A stretch of 64,000 nt of DNA from Conexibacter sp. S30A1 (GCF_023330665.1 NZ_CP097127.1:2604001-2668000), one strand, 5' to 3'. Positions 42,221-50,895 are shown, counted from the first letter of the stretch. The notes: a model not told the origin generated them from the letters alone. Numbers and translations are program-made.

Positions 42221-43396
42221 CCCAGCGACGTTCACATAGACCGTGGTGGTCGCGTGGTTGCGGTGGCGCAGCACCTGGGCGATCTCGCCAAGCGGCGCGC
42301 CGCCACGGCGCATCGCGGTGGCCGCCGTGTGTCTGAGCCTGTGCGCACCGACCGGAGCCAGCCCTGCGCGGCGGCACGCTCGCCGAACGATCTCGCCAAC
42401 CCCGGTCCGTGAGATCGGCCCGTAGGGCGCTCGCGCGTGCAAAAACAGGAACCGCTCGCCAGCGCGGCGGGGACGCCCGCGACGACAGTAGTCGGCCAGC
42501 GCCCGCCCGACATCCACCGGCAGCGGCAACCGTTCCCGGCGCCCGCCTTTGCCGGACACGAGAATCTCACCGGCCCGCCAGTCGATATCCCCCAGGCGCA
42601 GCGCCGCGACCTCGCTGGCGCGCAGGCCCAAACGGACCATCAACACCAGCATCGCGTGATCGCGACGGCCCGTCGCCCGCCGCCGGTCACAGCCGGCCAA
42701 CAGCCGCGCTACCTCCTTGCGGTCGAGCACCCGCCCGGCCGAGGCCTGACGCCAGCCCGGGCCATAGGGCAGCGTCGCCGCCAACTGCGGCGCGACTATG
42801 CCGTTGATCGCCAGAAAACGCAACAGTGCACGCAGCCCCGTCACGACGCCACACAGCGACCGTGCACCAAGCCGCGTCGACTCAGCCAGCACAAACGCGT
42901 CAAGCTCACCCGCCGATAACTCGGCAAGCGCCAGCCCGTCGGCGTGTGGTTCCGTGCCACGGAAGGCGAGAAAGCGTCCCGCGATCTCCGTGTACTTCTC
43001 GACCGTGCGGACCGCCAGGCCACGCTCACCCGCAAGAAACCTCGCGAGCTCCGCGACCAATGCGTCGATCGCCTCCGGCACGGTCTCCGTCGCCTCCGCC
43101 TCCGGCAGCGCCCCGATCCTGTGCAGATAGCCCAGCAACGGCCGCAACGCTCGCGGCGTGAGGTGATGAGCGTAACCCGCGGCCGCCCGGTCGCGAAGGA
43201 AACACCCAACCCGCTCTTCCGTCAAACCGCCGACGTCCAACCCGCGCTCACCAAGCCAGCGGCTCAGATGCGCAAGCAGATGCAGCAAGTCAGCCGCCGT
43301 GTGCGGCGAATAACCATGCCCGGCCAGCTCCCTACCAAACCCCAGTGCGTGCGGCGCCAGCGGCCCGACCACCCGCGCCCGCGACAACTCCGACAT
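42221..43396 (-). pseudogene. RitA-like tyrosine recombinase, truncated at the C-terminus by IS21
   Basis: About 391 codons from the ATG at 43396 (GGGAG upstream). Motifs are core-binding domain GHGYSPHTAADLLHLLAHLS, RLGLRASEVAALRLGDIDW (Arg), GKGGRRER (Lys), GAHRLRHTAATAMRRGG (His-x-x-Arg), LRHRNHATTTVYVNVA (His and Tyr). The catalytic tyrosine is kept, but the last about 20 residues are replaced by IS21-end sequence (CGRLNWAHCGRLNW). The native tail is at 33941-34001. Partial activity cannot be excluded. Confidence 0.83.
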
Positions 43397-43500
43397 GAAG
43401 ACTCCCTTCACTCGATACAGAACGAGCGGAAGCCTCCACCACCCAGCATGATTATGCCGGGTCCACCGTTCCCCTCAAGCCCGGTCAGCAGCCAGACCAA

Positions 43501-43550
43501 GGGCCGCCGGGCGTCTACCCGGCATAAAAAGCCGCCCCGCATAACACTGA
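43501..43550 (-). repeat. Right 50-bp terminal inverted repeat of the RIT element
   Basis: Exact inverse of 31926-31975. Beyond it the sequence continues into an extra 20-base palindrome (43551-43570) before the second TCAGTG, so the two junctions of the element are not symmetrical. Confidence 0.9.
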
Positions 43551-43576
43551 TCATGCCGGTACCGGCATGATCAGTG
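43545..43576. repeat. Perfect 32-bp palindrome at the right RIT junction
   Basis: CACTGATCATGCCGGT is followed by its exact inverse ACCGGCATGATCAGTG. The inner bases repeat the GCATGAT/ATGCCGG words seen in the terminal repeats and again near 43448. It is not present on the left side nor in the intact copy A gene. It may be a recombinase site or a scar of an earlier insertion or excision. Confidence 0.85.
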
Positions 43577-44242
43577 ATCGGCCACATCACCGCTACCGAG
43601 CTGCAACACCACATCAACCCGGTCGAGCTCTCAAACGGGCTGATGAACCGCTTCTTGCTGCTCGGCTGCCGCCGCGTCCGGCTGCTGCCCGAAGGCGGCA
43701 ATCCCGACCCGCTCAAACACACCGGCTTGGCTGCCGAGCTCCAGACCACGCTCAACACCGCCCGACATGCCGGGCAGATCCGTCTATCGCCCGGCGCCCG
43801 TCACGCCTGGGCGAACGCTTATGAACGGCTCGCCGAACCCCAGCCCGGCATCGCCGGCGCGATCAGCGCCCGCGCTGAAGCGCACACCATCCGCCTCGCG
43901 CTGATCTACGCCCTCCTGGATCAATCCCGTGAGATCCAGCCACAGCACCTGAACGCCGCGCTCGCGCTCTGGAGCTACGCCAGCCGCTCCGCCGTCTGGG
44001 CGCTTGAGGCCAGCAGCGGAGATCCGCTCGCCAGACAGATCTACACCGCGCTAACCCACGCCCTTCCCGACGGGCTGACCCGCACCCAGCTACGTGACCT
44101 GACCCACCGCAACCCGAGCACTATCCAGCTTGACCAAGCACTCGCCGCGCTCGCTGCTGAGAACAAGATCACAAGCCAACGCGTGCTCACCACCGGCCGC
44201 CCAGCCGAGCTCTGGACCGCTACCACAACACCACGCGCCTGA
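43577..44242 (+). pseudogene. DUF3987-type protein of copy B, C-terminal part
   Basis: Continues the gene broken at 31931: IGHITATELQHHINPVELSNGLMNRFLLLGC, then RRVRLLPEGGNPDPL and the C-terminal winged-helix-like segment GLTRTQLRDLTHRNPSTIQLDQAL. A GTG at 43574 would allow a 222-residue product, but without the P-loop it is not expected to be functional. Confidence 0.87.
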
Positions 44243-44534
44243 GCCGCAACCACTACGCGTGAGTGGGTCGCATCGCTCGCCAGACACGCCCTGCGCGCCC
44301 ACCCAACACGCCCCACGAGCCGAGCCACGCATGCGGCGAGCGATCCTCAGCGAAAGCGCAGCGGTCACAAACGCGCGACGCACAACCACACGCACCCACC
44401 CCCAGCTGCGCTCCCTGCCGCCGTCCCCAACATCAACGGCACCCGACCTTTGAACGTTTCAACGTTCGAGCGTTAGCCACCACTACAACCATCGACAACG
44501 GCACGACCATGACCAAACTCGGCGGCGCTCAACA
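44243..44534 (+). other. Right-end region of copy B
   Basis: Corresponds to 28639-28939 in copy A. Shared blocks are GAGTGGGTCG near 44262 and GCGGTCACAAACGCGCGAC near 44361. Near 44447-44476 the word AACGTT recurs (GAACGTTTCAACGTTCGAGCGTT). These are candidate transposase-binding repeats. No gene recognised. Confidence 0.5.
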
Positions 44535-45013
44535 CGTGCTCGCTGGCAGGCTCCCCGGTGTCCTGGGAGCCAACGGGAGTCGAGCGAGGAGAGATTAGCC
44601 CCGCGATCCGGCGGCTACGCGACTCATTAGCCAGAGCCATGAGCCCCCAAGCCCGCCACCCGGATACGCAATAGACTCAACTAGTCGGTCGATGCGAAGC
44701 TTGCGCACAAGGCGCGCCGCGGACCTGATCACGATTGCCTCATCGGATCTGGTCATGAGAACTCCCCATTCCGCGGGGTGTGAGCCGTCTCCGAGCGCGT
44801 GTGCTGCGTTCTGTCGAGCGGCCCCATCACCATATCGGTGGTGCTTGAGACCATTGATTGATGAGTAAGACCATTGAGGAGGTTGACCCAGGAGGACGAA
44901 GCGGAGATAGACGCGTTGCCGAAGCTCGGCTGGAAGAAGTCGGCGACCGCTACGCGCACCGACCGAGACCGCGACGCTGTCAGCGGGTGTTTCGCTGATA
45001 AAGGCTCCTTGCC
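44535..45013. other. Right flank of the transposon nest
   Basis: Begins with the second target copy CGTGC (44535-44539). Only short open frames are present, one of which is listed separately. An AT-richer patch near 44820-44890 has no gene. It ends at the target copy TAGGTC of the second insertion sequence. Confidence 0.4.
44595..44756 (-). CDS. Possible small protein, uncertain
   Basis: 53 codons from an ATG preceded by GGGGAG at five bases. The start (TRSDEAIVIRSAARLVRKLRIDRLVES) could form a helix, and the end is glycine-rich. No family is recognised and codon bias is modest. It may be a remnant of a larger gene, as the flanks on both sides have been rearranged. Confidence 0.25.
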   Translation of the reverse strand: MTRSDEAIVIRSAARLVRKLRIDRLVESIAYPGGGLGGSWLWLMSRVAAGSRG

Positions 45014-45019
45014 TAGGTC

Positions 45020-46591
45020 CTCGGGTTTCGCACTTTTGGGCCTGTAGCGGCATAGCGGCGTAGCAGGTGGTGGTGGACGGGGCCGTGGCGGGCTGGTGTG
45101 GCCTGTTGGCGCGGTGTCGGGGAAGGAGCATCGGCGGCTTGCGCGAAAGCGGTTGCTGTCAACATAACCCGTCCGTCGCGGCCAAGGGGAGGCACGCTGC
45201 GCGGCTTCTCTTGGAGGCTGCCGCCGATGCTCTGCGTCCCATCTTCGCTGAACGAGCTGCTTGTCCTGTTTGAGTCGTGTTTCACCCGTCCCACGTTTGA
45301 GACGTTCCGGGGGGTGTTGGTCGGTCAGGTCTCGCAGACCTCTCTGCGGTGCGTGACCGGGATGCTGACAGGCTCAAGGCTGTCGGGGGTGTGGCATCAC
45401 GCGCGTTGCCACCGGTTCTTCGCCAATGCCCGCTGGTCCGTGGACGAGCTCGGGTTACGGCTCGCCTGCCTGATCGTTGAGCGGTTCACAGAACCGGGTG
45501 CGAGCGTGCTGGTCGCGGTCGACGACACGCTCCTGAAACGCAGGGGACGCCGGATCCACGGCACCTTCTGGCATCACGACGCGACCGCCAACAGCCGCTC
45601 AGGCTCGGTCGCGTGGGGGAACAACTGGATCGTGGCCGGGATCTGTGTCAAGCTGCCGTTCCTGCAGCGCACCGTATGTTTGCCGGTCCTGTTCCGGCTC
45701 TGGCAGCCGCGGCGCGAACAGTTCGTCAAGCAGCACAAGCCCGATCCTGAGCGGCCCGGGAAGGTCAAGCTGGCCAGGGCGATGGTCTGCCTGCTCGCCA
45801 AACGGCTGCCGGATCGCCAGATCAACGTGGTCGGTGACAGCGCCTACATCAGCCAGGCGTGGCGTGCTGCACCCAAGCGGGTGACGATCACATCGAGGCT
45901 GCGTAGCAACGCGGTGATCTACGCCCCTGCGCCGCCGCGCACCGGCAAACGCGGCCGGCCACGCAAATGGGGCAAACAGCTTGAAAGCCTTCAACAGATC
46001 GCAGCCGACCCCGCCACCGAATGGGTAAAGACGACCGTCAGGCGCTACAGCAAAACCGAGACGCTCGAGCTGGCTGAGATCAACTGCCTGTGGGAGCCGC
46101 TCGGCGCCGAAACCCCGGTCCGTGTGATCCTCGTCAAAGACGACACCAAGCCGTGCGGCTACCAGATCGCGCTGATCACCACCGACCTTCACGCCACCGC
46201 CGCGCAGATCGTCGAACGCTACGCAGACCGCTGGCCGATCGAAGTCGCCTTCCAGGACGGCAAAGAACTGTTCGGCGTCGGTGATGCCCGCAACCGGACC
46301 GAGAAAGCCGTGCAACGGACCGTCCCATTCCAGTTCTTGGCGATGGACCTCACGATCATCTGGTACGCGCTCTACGGACATCACCCCGACATCGTCACAG
46401 AGCATCGCGCCCGCGCCCCCTGGTATGTCTCCAAGACCACCCCATCATTCCAGGACATGCTCGCCAAGCTACGACGAGTGATCATCGCCACCCAATTTCA
46501 ACCCGAACAGGCCCGAACCCCCACAACCCAGGAAATCAACCAAGTCCAGCAAGCATGGGCAGCCGCCGGCCTATGAACTGCGAAACCCGAG
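45020..46591 (+). mobile_element. 1572-bp DDE insertion sequence, copy 2
   Basis: Same ends (CTCGGGTTTCGCA and TGCGAAACCCGAG) and the same length as copy 1 at 21692-23263, in opposite orientation. The target duplication here is TAGGTC (45014-45019 and 46592-46597). All overlapping open frames on both strands translate identically to copy 1, so the DNA must be almost identical. Confidence 0.92.
45227..46576 (+). CDS. DDE transposase of insertion sequence copy 2
   Basis: 449 residues, identical to the copy 1 product. The start ATG at 45227 follows GGAGG by nine bases. The DDE candidates VAVDDTLLKRRGR, VVGDSAYISQAWR and DRWPIEVAFQDGKELFG are intact. The identity of the two copies points to recent transposition or gene conversion, and together they form an inverted repeat about 22 kb apart. 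Confidence 0.88.
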   Translation: MLCVPSSLNELLVLFESCFTRPTFETFRGVLVGQVSQTSLRCVTGMLTGSRLSGVWHHARCHRFFANARWSVDELGLRLACLIVERFTEPGASVLVAVDDTLLKRRGRRIHGTFWHHDATANSRSGSVAWGNNWIVAGICVKLPFLQRTVCLPVLFRLWQPRREQFVKQHKPDPERPGKVKLARAMVCLLAKRLPDRQINVVGDSAYISQAWRAAPKRVTITSRLRSNAVIYAPAPPRTGKRGRPRKWGKQLESLQQIAADPATEWVKTTVRRYSKTETLELAEINCLWEPLGAETPVRVILVKDDTKPCGYQIALITTDLHATAAQIVERYADRWPIEVAFQDGKELFGVGDARNRTEKAVQRTVPFQFLAMDLTIIWYALYGHHPDIVTEHRARAPWYVSKTTPSFQDMLAKLRRVIIATQFQPEQARTPTTQEINQVQQAWAAAGL

Positions 46592-46797
46592 TAGGTCGCG
46601 GCTTGCACCAAGTTGTCTTTGGCTCCCCGGGGGTATAGCGTCGCGCGGCCCGAGGATGATCTCCATGAAGAGGCTCCCATCCTGTCTGAGGCCAGCGAGT
46701 CAACTGCGAGCGTCGCCAGCCGCGTGTCAATCGTTGTTCACTCCTCACCCTGCAGGACGATCCCGGCCACCATCGCACAGCGCAGCTGACCACGACA
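46592..46797. other. Gap between insertion sequence copy 2 and the Usp-like gene
   Basis: Starts with the second target copy TAGGTC. No convincing gene or RNA. The sequence is less GC-rich than the neighbouring core genome. Confidence 0.3.
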
Positions 46798-47331
46798 TCA
46801 AACACTCTCTTCGTTGGCTGAACCACGTCGGGAACGCGTCTCCCACAGCCACCGTGGAGCCCTAGCAGGACGCTCCGGACCGCTCAGGATGTGAAGCGCT
46901 CCGTCTCTATCAAGCCGACCCGCGAGCGTGCGCCGTGGCAGGATGCCCAGGCGGCGCGCCGGCTCGAAGGGCACAACCAACGTCTGTGCGCCGTCGTCCA
47001 GGGCGGCGCTTCGGGCGGCCTGGAAGCGCTCGCCGCGGGCGGTGAGGTAACGCACAGGTTGTACCGTCACGCCGTCAAGCAGCTCAGCCACCGCTTCCAG
47101 CTCCTCGGCAGTGAGGCGCTCAAGTTCCCGATTCCAGACCTGCGCGTTCGCGCGGCAACTGAGACAGCCGAGATTCTCGTCATGGTGGGGAGCGACCATC
47201 AGGACCGTAAGGCCGCCGCCACGATCGGCCGCGAGCTGCACCGCGAACTCAAGCGCGGCATCGCCACGCCTGGATGGCTCGTACAGGACGGCCACTCGCC
47301 CGCGTGGGCTCGCGTAAGCATCGACATTCAT
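46798..47331 (-). CDS. UspA-like protein of unknown function
   Basis: A 177-residue soluble protein. The start GRVAVLYEPSRRGDAALEFAVQLAADRGGGLTVLMVAP has the alternating strand-helix pattern of a universal stress protein (Usp) fold. A CLSCRANAQVW pair of cysteines and a QTLVVPFEPARRLG segment follow. The ATP-binding G-2X-G-9X-G(S/T) motif of classical UspA is not clearly present, so it may not bind ATP. It is isolated between mobile remnants and looks intact. Confidence 0.55.
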   Translation of the reverse strand: MNVDAYASPRGRVAVLYEPSRRGDAALEFAVQLAADRGGGLTVLMVAPHHDENLGCLSCRANAQVWNRELERLTAEELEAVAELLDGVTVQPVRYLTARGERFQAARSAALDDGAQTLVVPFEPARRLGILPRRTLAGRLDRDGALHILSGPERPARAPRWLWETRSRRGSANEESV

Positions 47332-47449
47332 ACGGCTTAGACCAGTTCGCCAAATATAAGGGTCCGGGCCTCACCGGCAATCTTGGCATATGCTGGTGGG
47401 GCTGAGCAGCGCTGGCGGGTCAGCTCGTGGGGGCTGGGAGCGCTTTGAG

Positions 47450-47870
47450 GCGTTTGAACGCGGCAGCGAGCGGTGGTGCCCCATAGGCAGGTGCTGGATA
47501 GTTCAGCACGGTCCGGCGGGCGTGACGGCTGATCCGTCCGGGCTGGTGGGCCAGCCGGTAGCGCAGCCGGTTGAGCTCCCAGCAGCGTGCCTAGTCTTTG
47601 AGGCAAAGCTGCTGGGTGAGGGGGACCAGGTCCCGGGCGAGCATCACGAGCCACAGCCACACCTGGTTGTTGGCGAACTCGCGGAACGGGAGGTTACGCA
47701 GCCGGCAGTCCTTGGCTTGGCGGATGCGATTCTCAACCCGGGCGTGGCCACGATGGTCAGATCGAGCCCGCGGATGTCGCTGCCGGCCTGGTCGGTGATA
47801 AACACCGCCAGGCGGTGGCCGTTATGGTCTGCGAAGGACTGCTGATCACCTGCTTTGAGGGGTGGTGCGC
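47450..47870 (-). pseudogene. Degenerate IS1380-type transposase fragment
   Basis: Read on the minus strand, two frames carry pieces of one protein: LAVFITDQAGSDIRGLDL, then after a frameshift ENRIRQAKDCRLRNLPF and NNQVWLWLVMLARDLV, followed by an in-frame stop and RHARRTVLNY. This is the C-terminal part of an IS1380-family transposase. The N-terminal part is missing. Non-functional. Confidence 0.7.
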
Positions 47871-48039
47871 CGTGAGTGAGAGCGGCAGCCTGGAGTGCTC
47901 AGGCCATGCTGAAAGGTCAAGGTGGTCGGTGATCTCAAACACCCAGAATGCTTGCGCTCGGTCCGGTCCGGGCGGAGCGCCTTGAGCCGCGCCGGCTCGG
48001 GCATCGCGATGATCGCTTCACGAAACAGAGCCTGGGCGT

Positions 48040-48345
48040 ATTGGCGAAGAACCGTTGGGCGCGAGCGTGATGCCAGGCCCCTGACAACCTGGCGCTGACC
48101 AGCATCCCGGTCACGCGCCGCGAAGCCGTCTGTGAGACCTGGCCTACCACGAGGGCACGAAACCTATTGAACGTCGGGCGAGTGAAACATGGTGCGAACG
48201 GTGCAAGCAGCTTGCTGAGCGAAGATGCGGCGCAGAGCATCCGCTGTGACCTCGAGGAGTCAGTCGCGCAGTGCGCCTCCCCTGGCTGCAACGTACAGGT
48301 TTCCTTGACAGCAACCGCTTTCGCAAACGCCGCCGATGCTCCTTC
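48040..48345 (-). pseudogene. N-terminal remnant of a relative of the 1572-bp element's transposase
   Basis: From the ATG at 48243 the sequence reads MLCAASSLSKLLAPFAP then CFTRPTFNRFRALVVGQVSQ, closely resembling the first 70 residues of the transposases at 21707-23056 and 45227-46576. Upstream DNA to 48345 (GACAGCAACCGCTTTCGC) is also shared. The match stops near RFFANT. It is a truncated, diverged copy. Confidence 0.75.
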
Positions 48346-48918
48346 CTCTGCTGCACGGAACTGCTCAGGGCGCCAAGCCCGCCGCAGCCCCGCCGCCCAA
48401 CCCTCAAGGGTGCGACTGGCCGACTTCGAAGCGGCGGCGGGACGAAACGAGGAACAGTCGGCCGAGTCGCGCAGTCCGCGCGCCTCCCGTCGACCGTGCC
48501 GTTCTCGGCGTCCGACTGAAAATTATGGGGACCTTCCAGGACGATTCGGCTGTGGTCGGCTGGCACAGTACGATGACTGCGGTGCTCGAATTTCAACGTG
48601 ACATGTTCATCCGCGCCCATGCCGGGCGCGCCGGTCACGAGCGCTCCGCGTCGGAGCCTCAGGGGCGTCGTGGGGATTCTGGTAGAACACGAATGATGCC
48701 GCGAGCTGCCCAGAAGCTCGGGGCCGCTTGGAGCGCAACTGCCCGAGACCGAGCTGAATCGATGCGTCTGTCGCATCGTGCTCTGGATGCGGACACCGAA
48801 CCGCCAACCGCGGCCGTTAAGTTTGAGGCCCGCCTTACGCTTAGCGGGTTTGCGGCTTTCACCTACGGAGGCAGCCGACGCGCCATCTGGACCCTAACTG
48901 TCCGTGGGAGACACGCGA
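48346..48918. other. Non-coding remnant region before the iclR-type gene
   Basis: Several overlapping frames, none with recognisable protein or regular codon bias. It marks the right edge of the mobile island. The promoter of the iclR-type gene should lie in its last 100 bases, but no clear -35/-10 pair was picked out. Confidence 0.4.
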
Positions 48919-49731
48919 ATGCGCACTGCTGAACATACCGCCAAGCGCGCTCGTGAATCGACGGTGGCTGCGGAACGCCGGACTCGCGTCCAGTCGCTTG
49001 AGCGCGCACTGGATCTGCTTGAAGCGCTGGCTGGTGTTCAGGAGTTAGGGGTGTCGGAGTTGGCGGCGCGTACCGGCTTGGTGCCAAGTACGGCTCACCG
49101 GCTCCTCGCGACGCTGACCGACCGCCGGTATGTGGTTGCCGATCGCGGTCGTTACAGGTTCGGCCCAAGGTTGGGGGAGCTGACGGAGGGCCGGACAGAT
49201 CCGATCTATCGGCTGCGACAAGCAGCCCGGCCCCATCTCCAAGCGATTCAGCGGGCAACCGGCGAGACCGCGAACCTGATCGTGCTGGAGGGAGTTAATG
49301 CGGTCTACGTCGATCAGGTCGAAGGGTCACGGATGACCCGGATGTTCACCGAGGTCGGCTCCGGCGTGCTCGCGCACACGACCGGTGCGGGCAAGGCGAT
49401 CCTCGCGGCGCTGCCTGCGGAGCACGTTTCTGCGCTTTACGGCGAGCGGACCTTAGAGCGCATGACCTCTCGCACGCTAACGACGCTCGCGGCGCTTGAG
49501 GAGGATATCGCCCGGATTCGGCGGCGCGGTTTCGCAATTGATGATGAGGAGCACGAAGAGGGCGTCAGCTGCGTTGCGGCTGCTGTTCTTGCGGCGGACG
49601 GAGAGCCGGTGGCGGCGCTCAGTGTCTCAGGGCCATCGCCTAGGATCATCAATGCCACCACAGACGATCTCGGCGAGTTGTTGCGAGAGCACGCTGCGCA
49701 AATTTCAGCGGTTGTCAAGGATAACCGCTGA
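48919..49731 (+). CDS. IclR-family transcriptional regulator
   Basis: 270 residues from the ATG at 48919, which has GGGAGA about eight bases upstream (an in-frame GTG lies at 48904). The N-terminal winged helix is VQSLERALDLLEALAG with LGVSELAARTGLVPSTAHRLLATL. The C-terminal effector domain has ETANLIVLEGVNAVYVDQVEGS, LAHTTGAGKAILAALP and GVSCVAAAVLAADGEPVAALSVSGP. Members near glyoxylate or allantoin genes (AllR type) sense glyoxylate or allantoate. The cluster downstream makes such a role plausible here, but the ligand is inferred. Confidence 0.9.
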   Translation: MRTAEHTAKRARESTVAAERRTRVQSLERALDLLEALAGVQELGVSELAARTGLVPSTAHRLLATLTDRRYVVADRGRYRFGPRLGELTEGRTDPIYRLRQAARPHLQAIQRATGETANLIVLEGVNAVYVDQVEGSRMTRMFTEVGSGVLAHTTGAGKAILAALPAEHVSALYGERTLERMTSRTLTTLAALEEDIARIRRRGFAIDDEEHEEGVSCVAAAVLAADGEPVAALSVSGPSPRIINATTDDLGELLREHAAQISAVVKDNR

Positions 49732-50053
49732 GCGTCGGCACCGGCCAGCGCTCCGATTGCTTGAGCAACCGCGCGTTCCTTGGCACTGGAAGCGAGGACA
49801 CCCGGCTCTCACGCCTAAACCCCTGAAAGCCGACATTAACAGGTGATTCTGGCGATTCGTGCGCCCGCCAACTACGAAAGCCAGGCCTAACCATCTCGAT
49901 TTCAGCGCGGACGAGCTGCAGGTGATCGTCGGCTACGCTGGCGAGGGCCAAGTCAATATCTGGAAAGCCTCCGTCGGCAACGAGGTGGCGCAACCGGTCA
50001 CTGGCACGCTGGGGGCTGTGGTATTCAGCGACTATATCCGGCGCATCGCCGCG
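49732..50053. other. Intergenic region between the two regulators
   Basis: A frame on the plus strand (49859-50230) reads NHLDFSADELQVIVGYAGE and similar, but it overlaps the end of the GntR gene and has no recognised family. It could be a gene fragment. No clear hairpin or promoter. Confidence 0.3.
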
Positions 50054-50830
50054 TCAGACGAGCGCTTCGCGTGGCGCGGGTGTGAGGTCGCCGCCGCCGT
50101 CGGAGAGTGCGGTGTTGAGGATCTCGAAGTACAAAGTGACCAAGTGATTGGCCATCGCCACGCGCGCCCCAGCGACGTCGCCCCGGGAGATCGCCTCTGC
50201 GATCGCGGCGTGGTCTTGGGCGGAGCGTGAACCGGCCCACGGCAACGTCAGCGTGCGTCGGCGGAAGTCGGTCAATTCTGCAATCAGTACCTCGTGCAGC
50301 CGGGACACGACCTGGTTGCGACAGGCGGTCAGGATTGCCATGTGGAACTTAGTGTCCCATGCGACAAGCGCGTCGACACTAGCGGGATCGGTCGCAGACG
50401 GGGGGGGCGCTGACGCCAGTCGCTGAATCTCCGCACGTTCACCGTCAGTTGCGCGGGTGGCGGCGAGGGCGGCCGCGAGCGCCTCGAGGGCTACTCGGAC
50501 CTCCAGCAGCTGGGCGATCGATGCCGGATCACCGGCTGTCCAGTTGACGAACTCTGTCAGCGGATCGCCAGCCTGACTGTTCTTGACGAAGTTGCCAAGT
50601 CCCTTGCGGGTTTCCACTAGACCTAGAGCGCGTAGCTTCTGAAGCGCTTCGCGGACTGACGTGCGCCCCACGCCGAACTCAGAAGCTAGGTTCTGCTCGC
50701 TGGGGAGCCGGTCACCTGGTTCAAGCTCGTTTGCGCGGATCGCCTGCTCGAGTTGGGCGGCAATGACGTCTGAGACGCGTTCGCGGCCCAGTGGAATCGC
50801 AAACGCCAGGTTCTGGGACGCGTCTGACAC
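50054..50830 (-). CDS. GntR/FCD-family transcriptional regulator
   Basis: 258 residues. The N-terminal winged helix has RVSDVIAAQLEQAIRANELEPGDRLPSEQNLASEFGVGRTSVREALQKLRALGLVETRKGLGNFV, the standard GntR signature split over about 60 residues. The FCD ligand domain has EVRVALEALAAALAA, WDTKFHMAILTACRN (metal-binding Asp/His), and DHAAIAEAISRGDVAGARVAMANHL with the further histidines. It is divergent from the ring-opening operon with 158 bases between start codons, and probably represses it. Confidence 0.92.
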   Translation of the reverse strand: MSDASQNLAFAIPLGRERVSDVIAAQLEQAIRANELEPGDRLPSEQNLASEFGVGRTSVREALQKLRALGLVETRKGLGNFVKNSQAGDPLTEFVNWTAGDPASIAQLLEVRVALEALAAALAATRATDGERAEIQRLASAPPPSATDPASVDALVAWDTKFHMAILTACRNQVVSRLHEVLIAELTDFRRRTLTLPWAGSRSAQDHAAIAEAISRGDVAGARVAMANHLVTLYFEILNTALSDGGGDLTPAPREALV

Positions 50831-50851
50831 AGGCTGATCTTACTGGAAGTT

Positions 50852-50895
50852 TGTCAAATTGGAGCACTTGACAGACAACAGACGTCAGGTATCAT
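50852..50895 (+). promoter_or_regulatory. Promoter with overlapping inverted-repeat operator
   Basis: TGTCAA (50852-50857) and TTGACA (50868-50873) form an inverted repeat with a 10-base spacer. The second arm is at the same time a consensus -35 box, followed after 16 bases by TATCAT (50890-50895) as -10. A regulator bound to the repeat would block the promoter. The neighbouring GntR-type protein is the obvious candidate. Confidence 0.65.

Larger units (their letters stand above)
31932..43570 (-). mobile_element. RIT element (recombinases in trio), interrupted by nested elements
   Basis: Three tyrosine recombinase genes in the order ritA, ritB, ritC on the minus strand with ATGA overlaps, and 50-bp perfect terminal repeats, are the hallmarks of RIT elements. 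The hexamer TCAGTG is present at both junctions (31926-31931 and 43571-43576) and once in the inferred empty target. Without the IS21-family element at 34002-42220, the RIT element is about 3.4 kb. The right side carries an extra palindrome next to the junction. Confidence 0.85.
23758..44534 (+). mobile_element. Four-gene Tn7/Mu-like transposon, copy B (interrupted)
   Basis: The outer ends are TGTTGAGCGCCG (23758-23769) and its exact inverse CGGCGCTCAACA (44523-44534). CGTGC is duplicated directly outside (23753-23757 and 44535-44539). TG...CA ends and a 5-base duplication are typical of Tn7-, Mu- and Tn5053-type transposition. Removing copy A with one target copy and the RIT insertion leaves 4560 bp, against 4567 bp for the intact copy A. 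The genes in order are DUF6431-like (split), DDE integrase, AAA ATPase and DUF3987-like (split). Confidence 0.9.

Noticed and set aside
31926..43576. CRISPR array or toxin-antitoxin cargo within the nested region
   Set aside because: No regularly spaced repeats and no toxin or antitoxin pair were seen. The repeats present are explained by element ends.
48336..48932. 198-codon frame before the iclR-type gene
   Set aside because: No motif, erratic composition, and it covers the remnant of a transposase upstream region, so it is likely chance.
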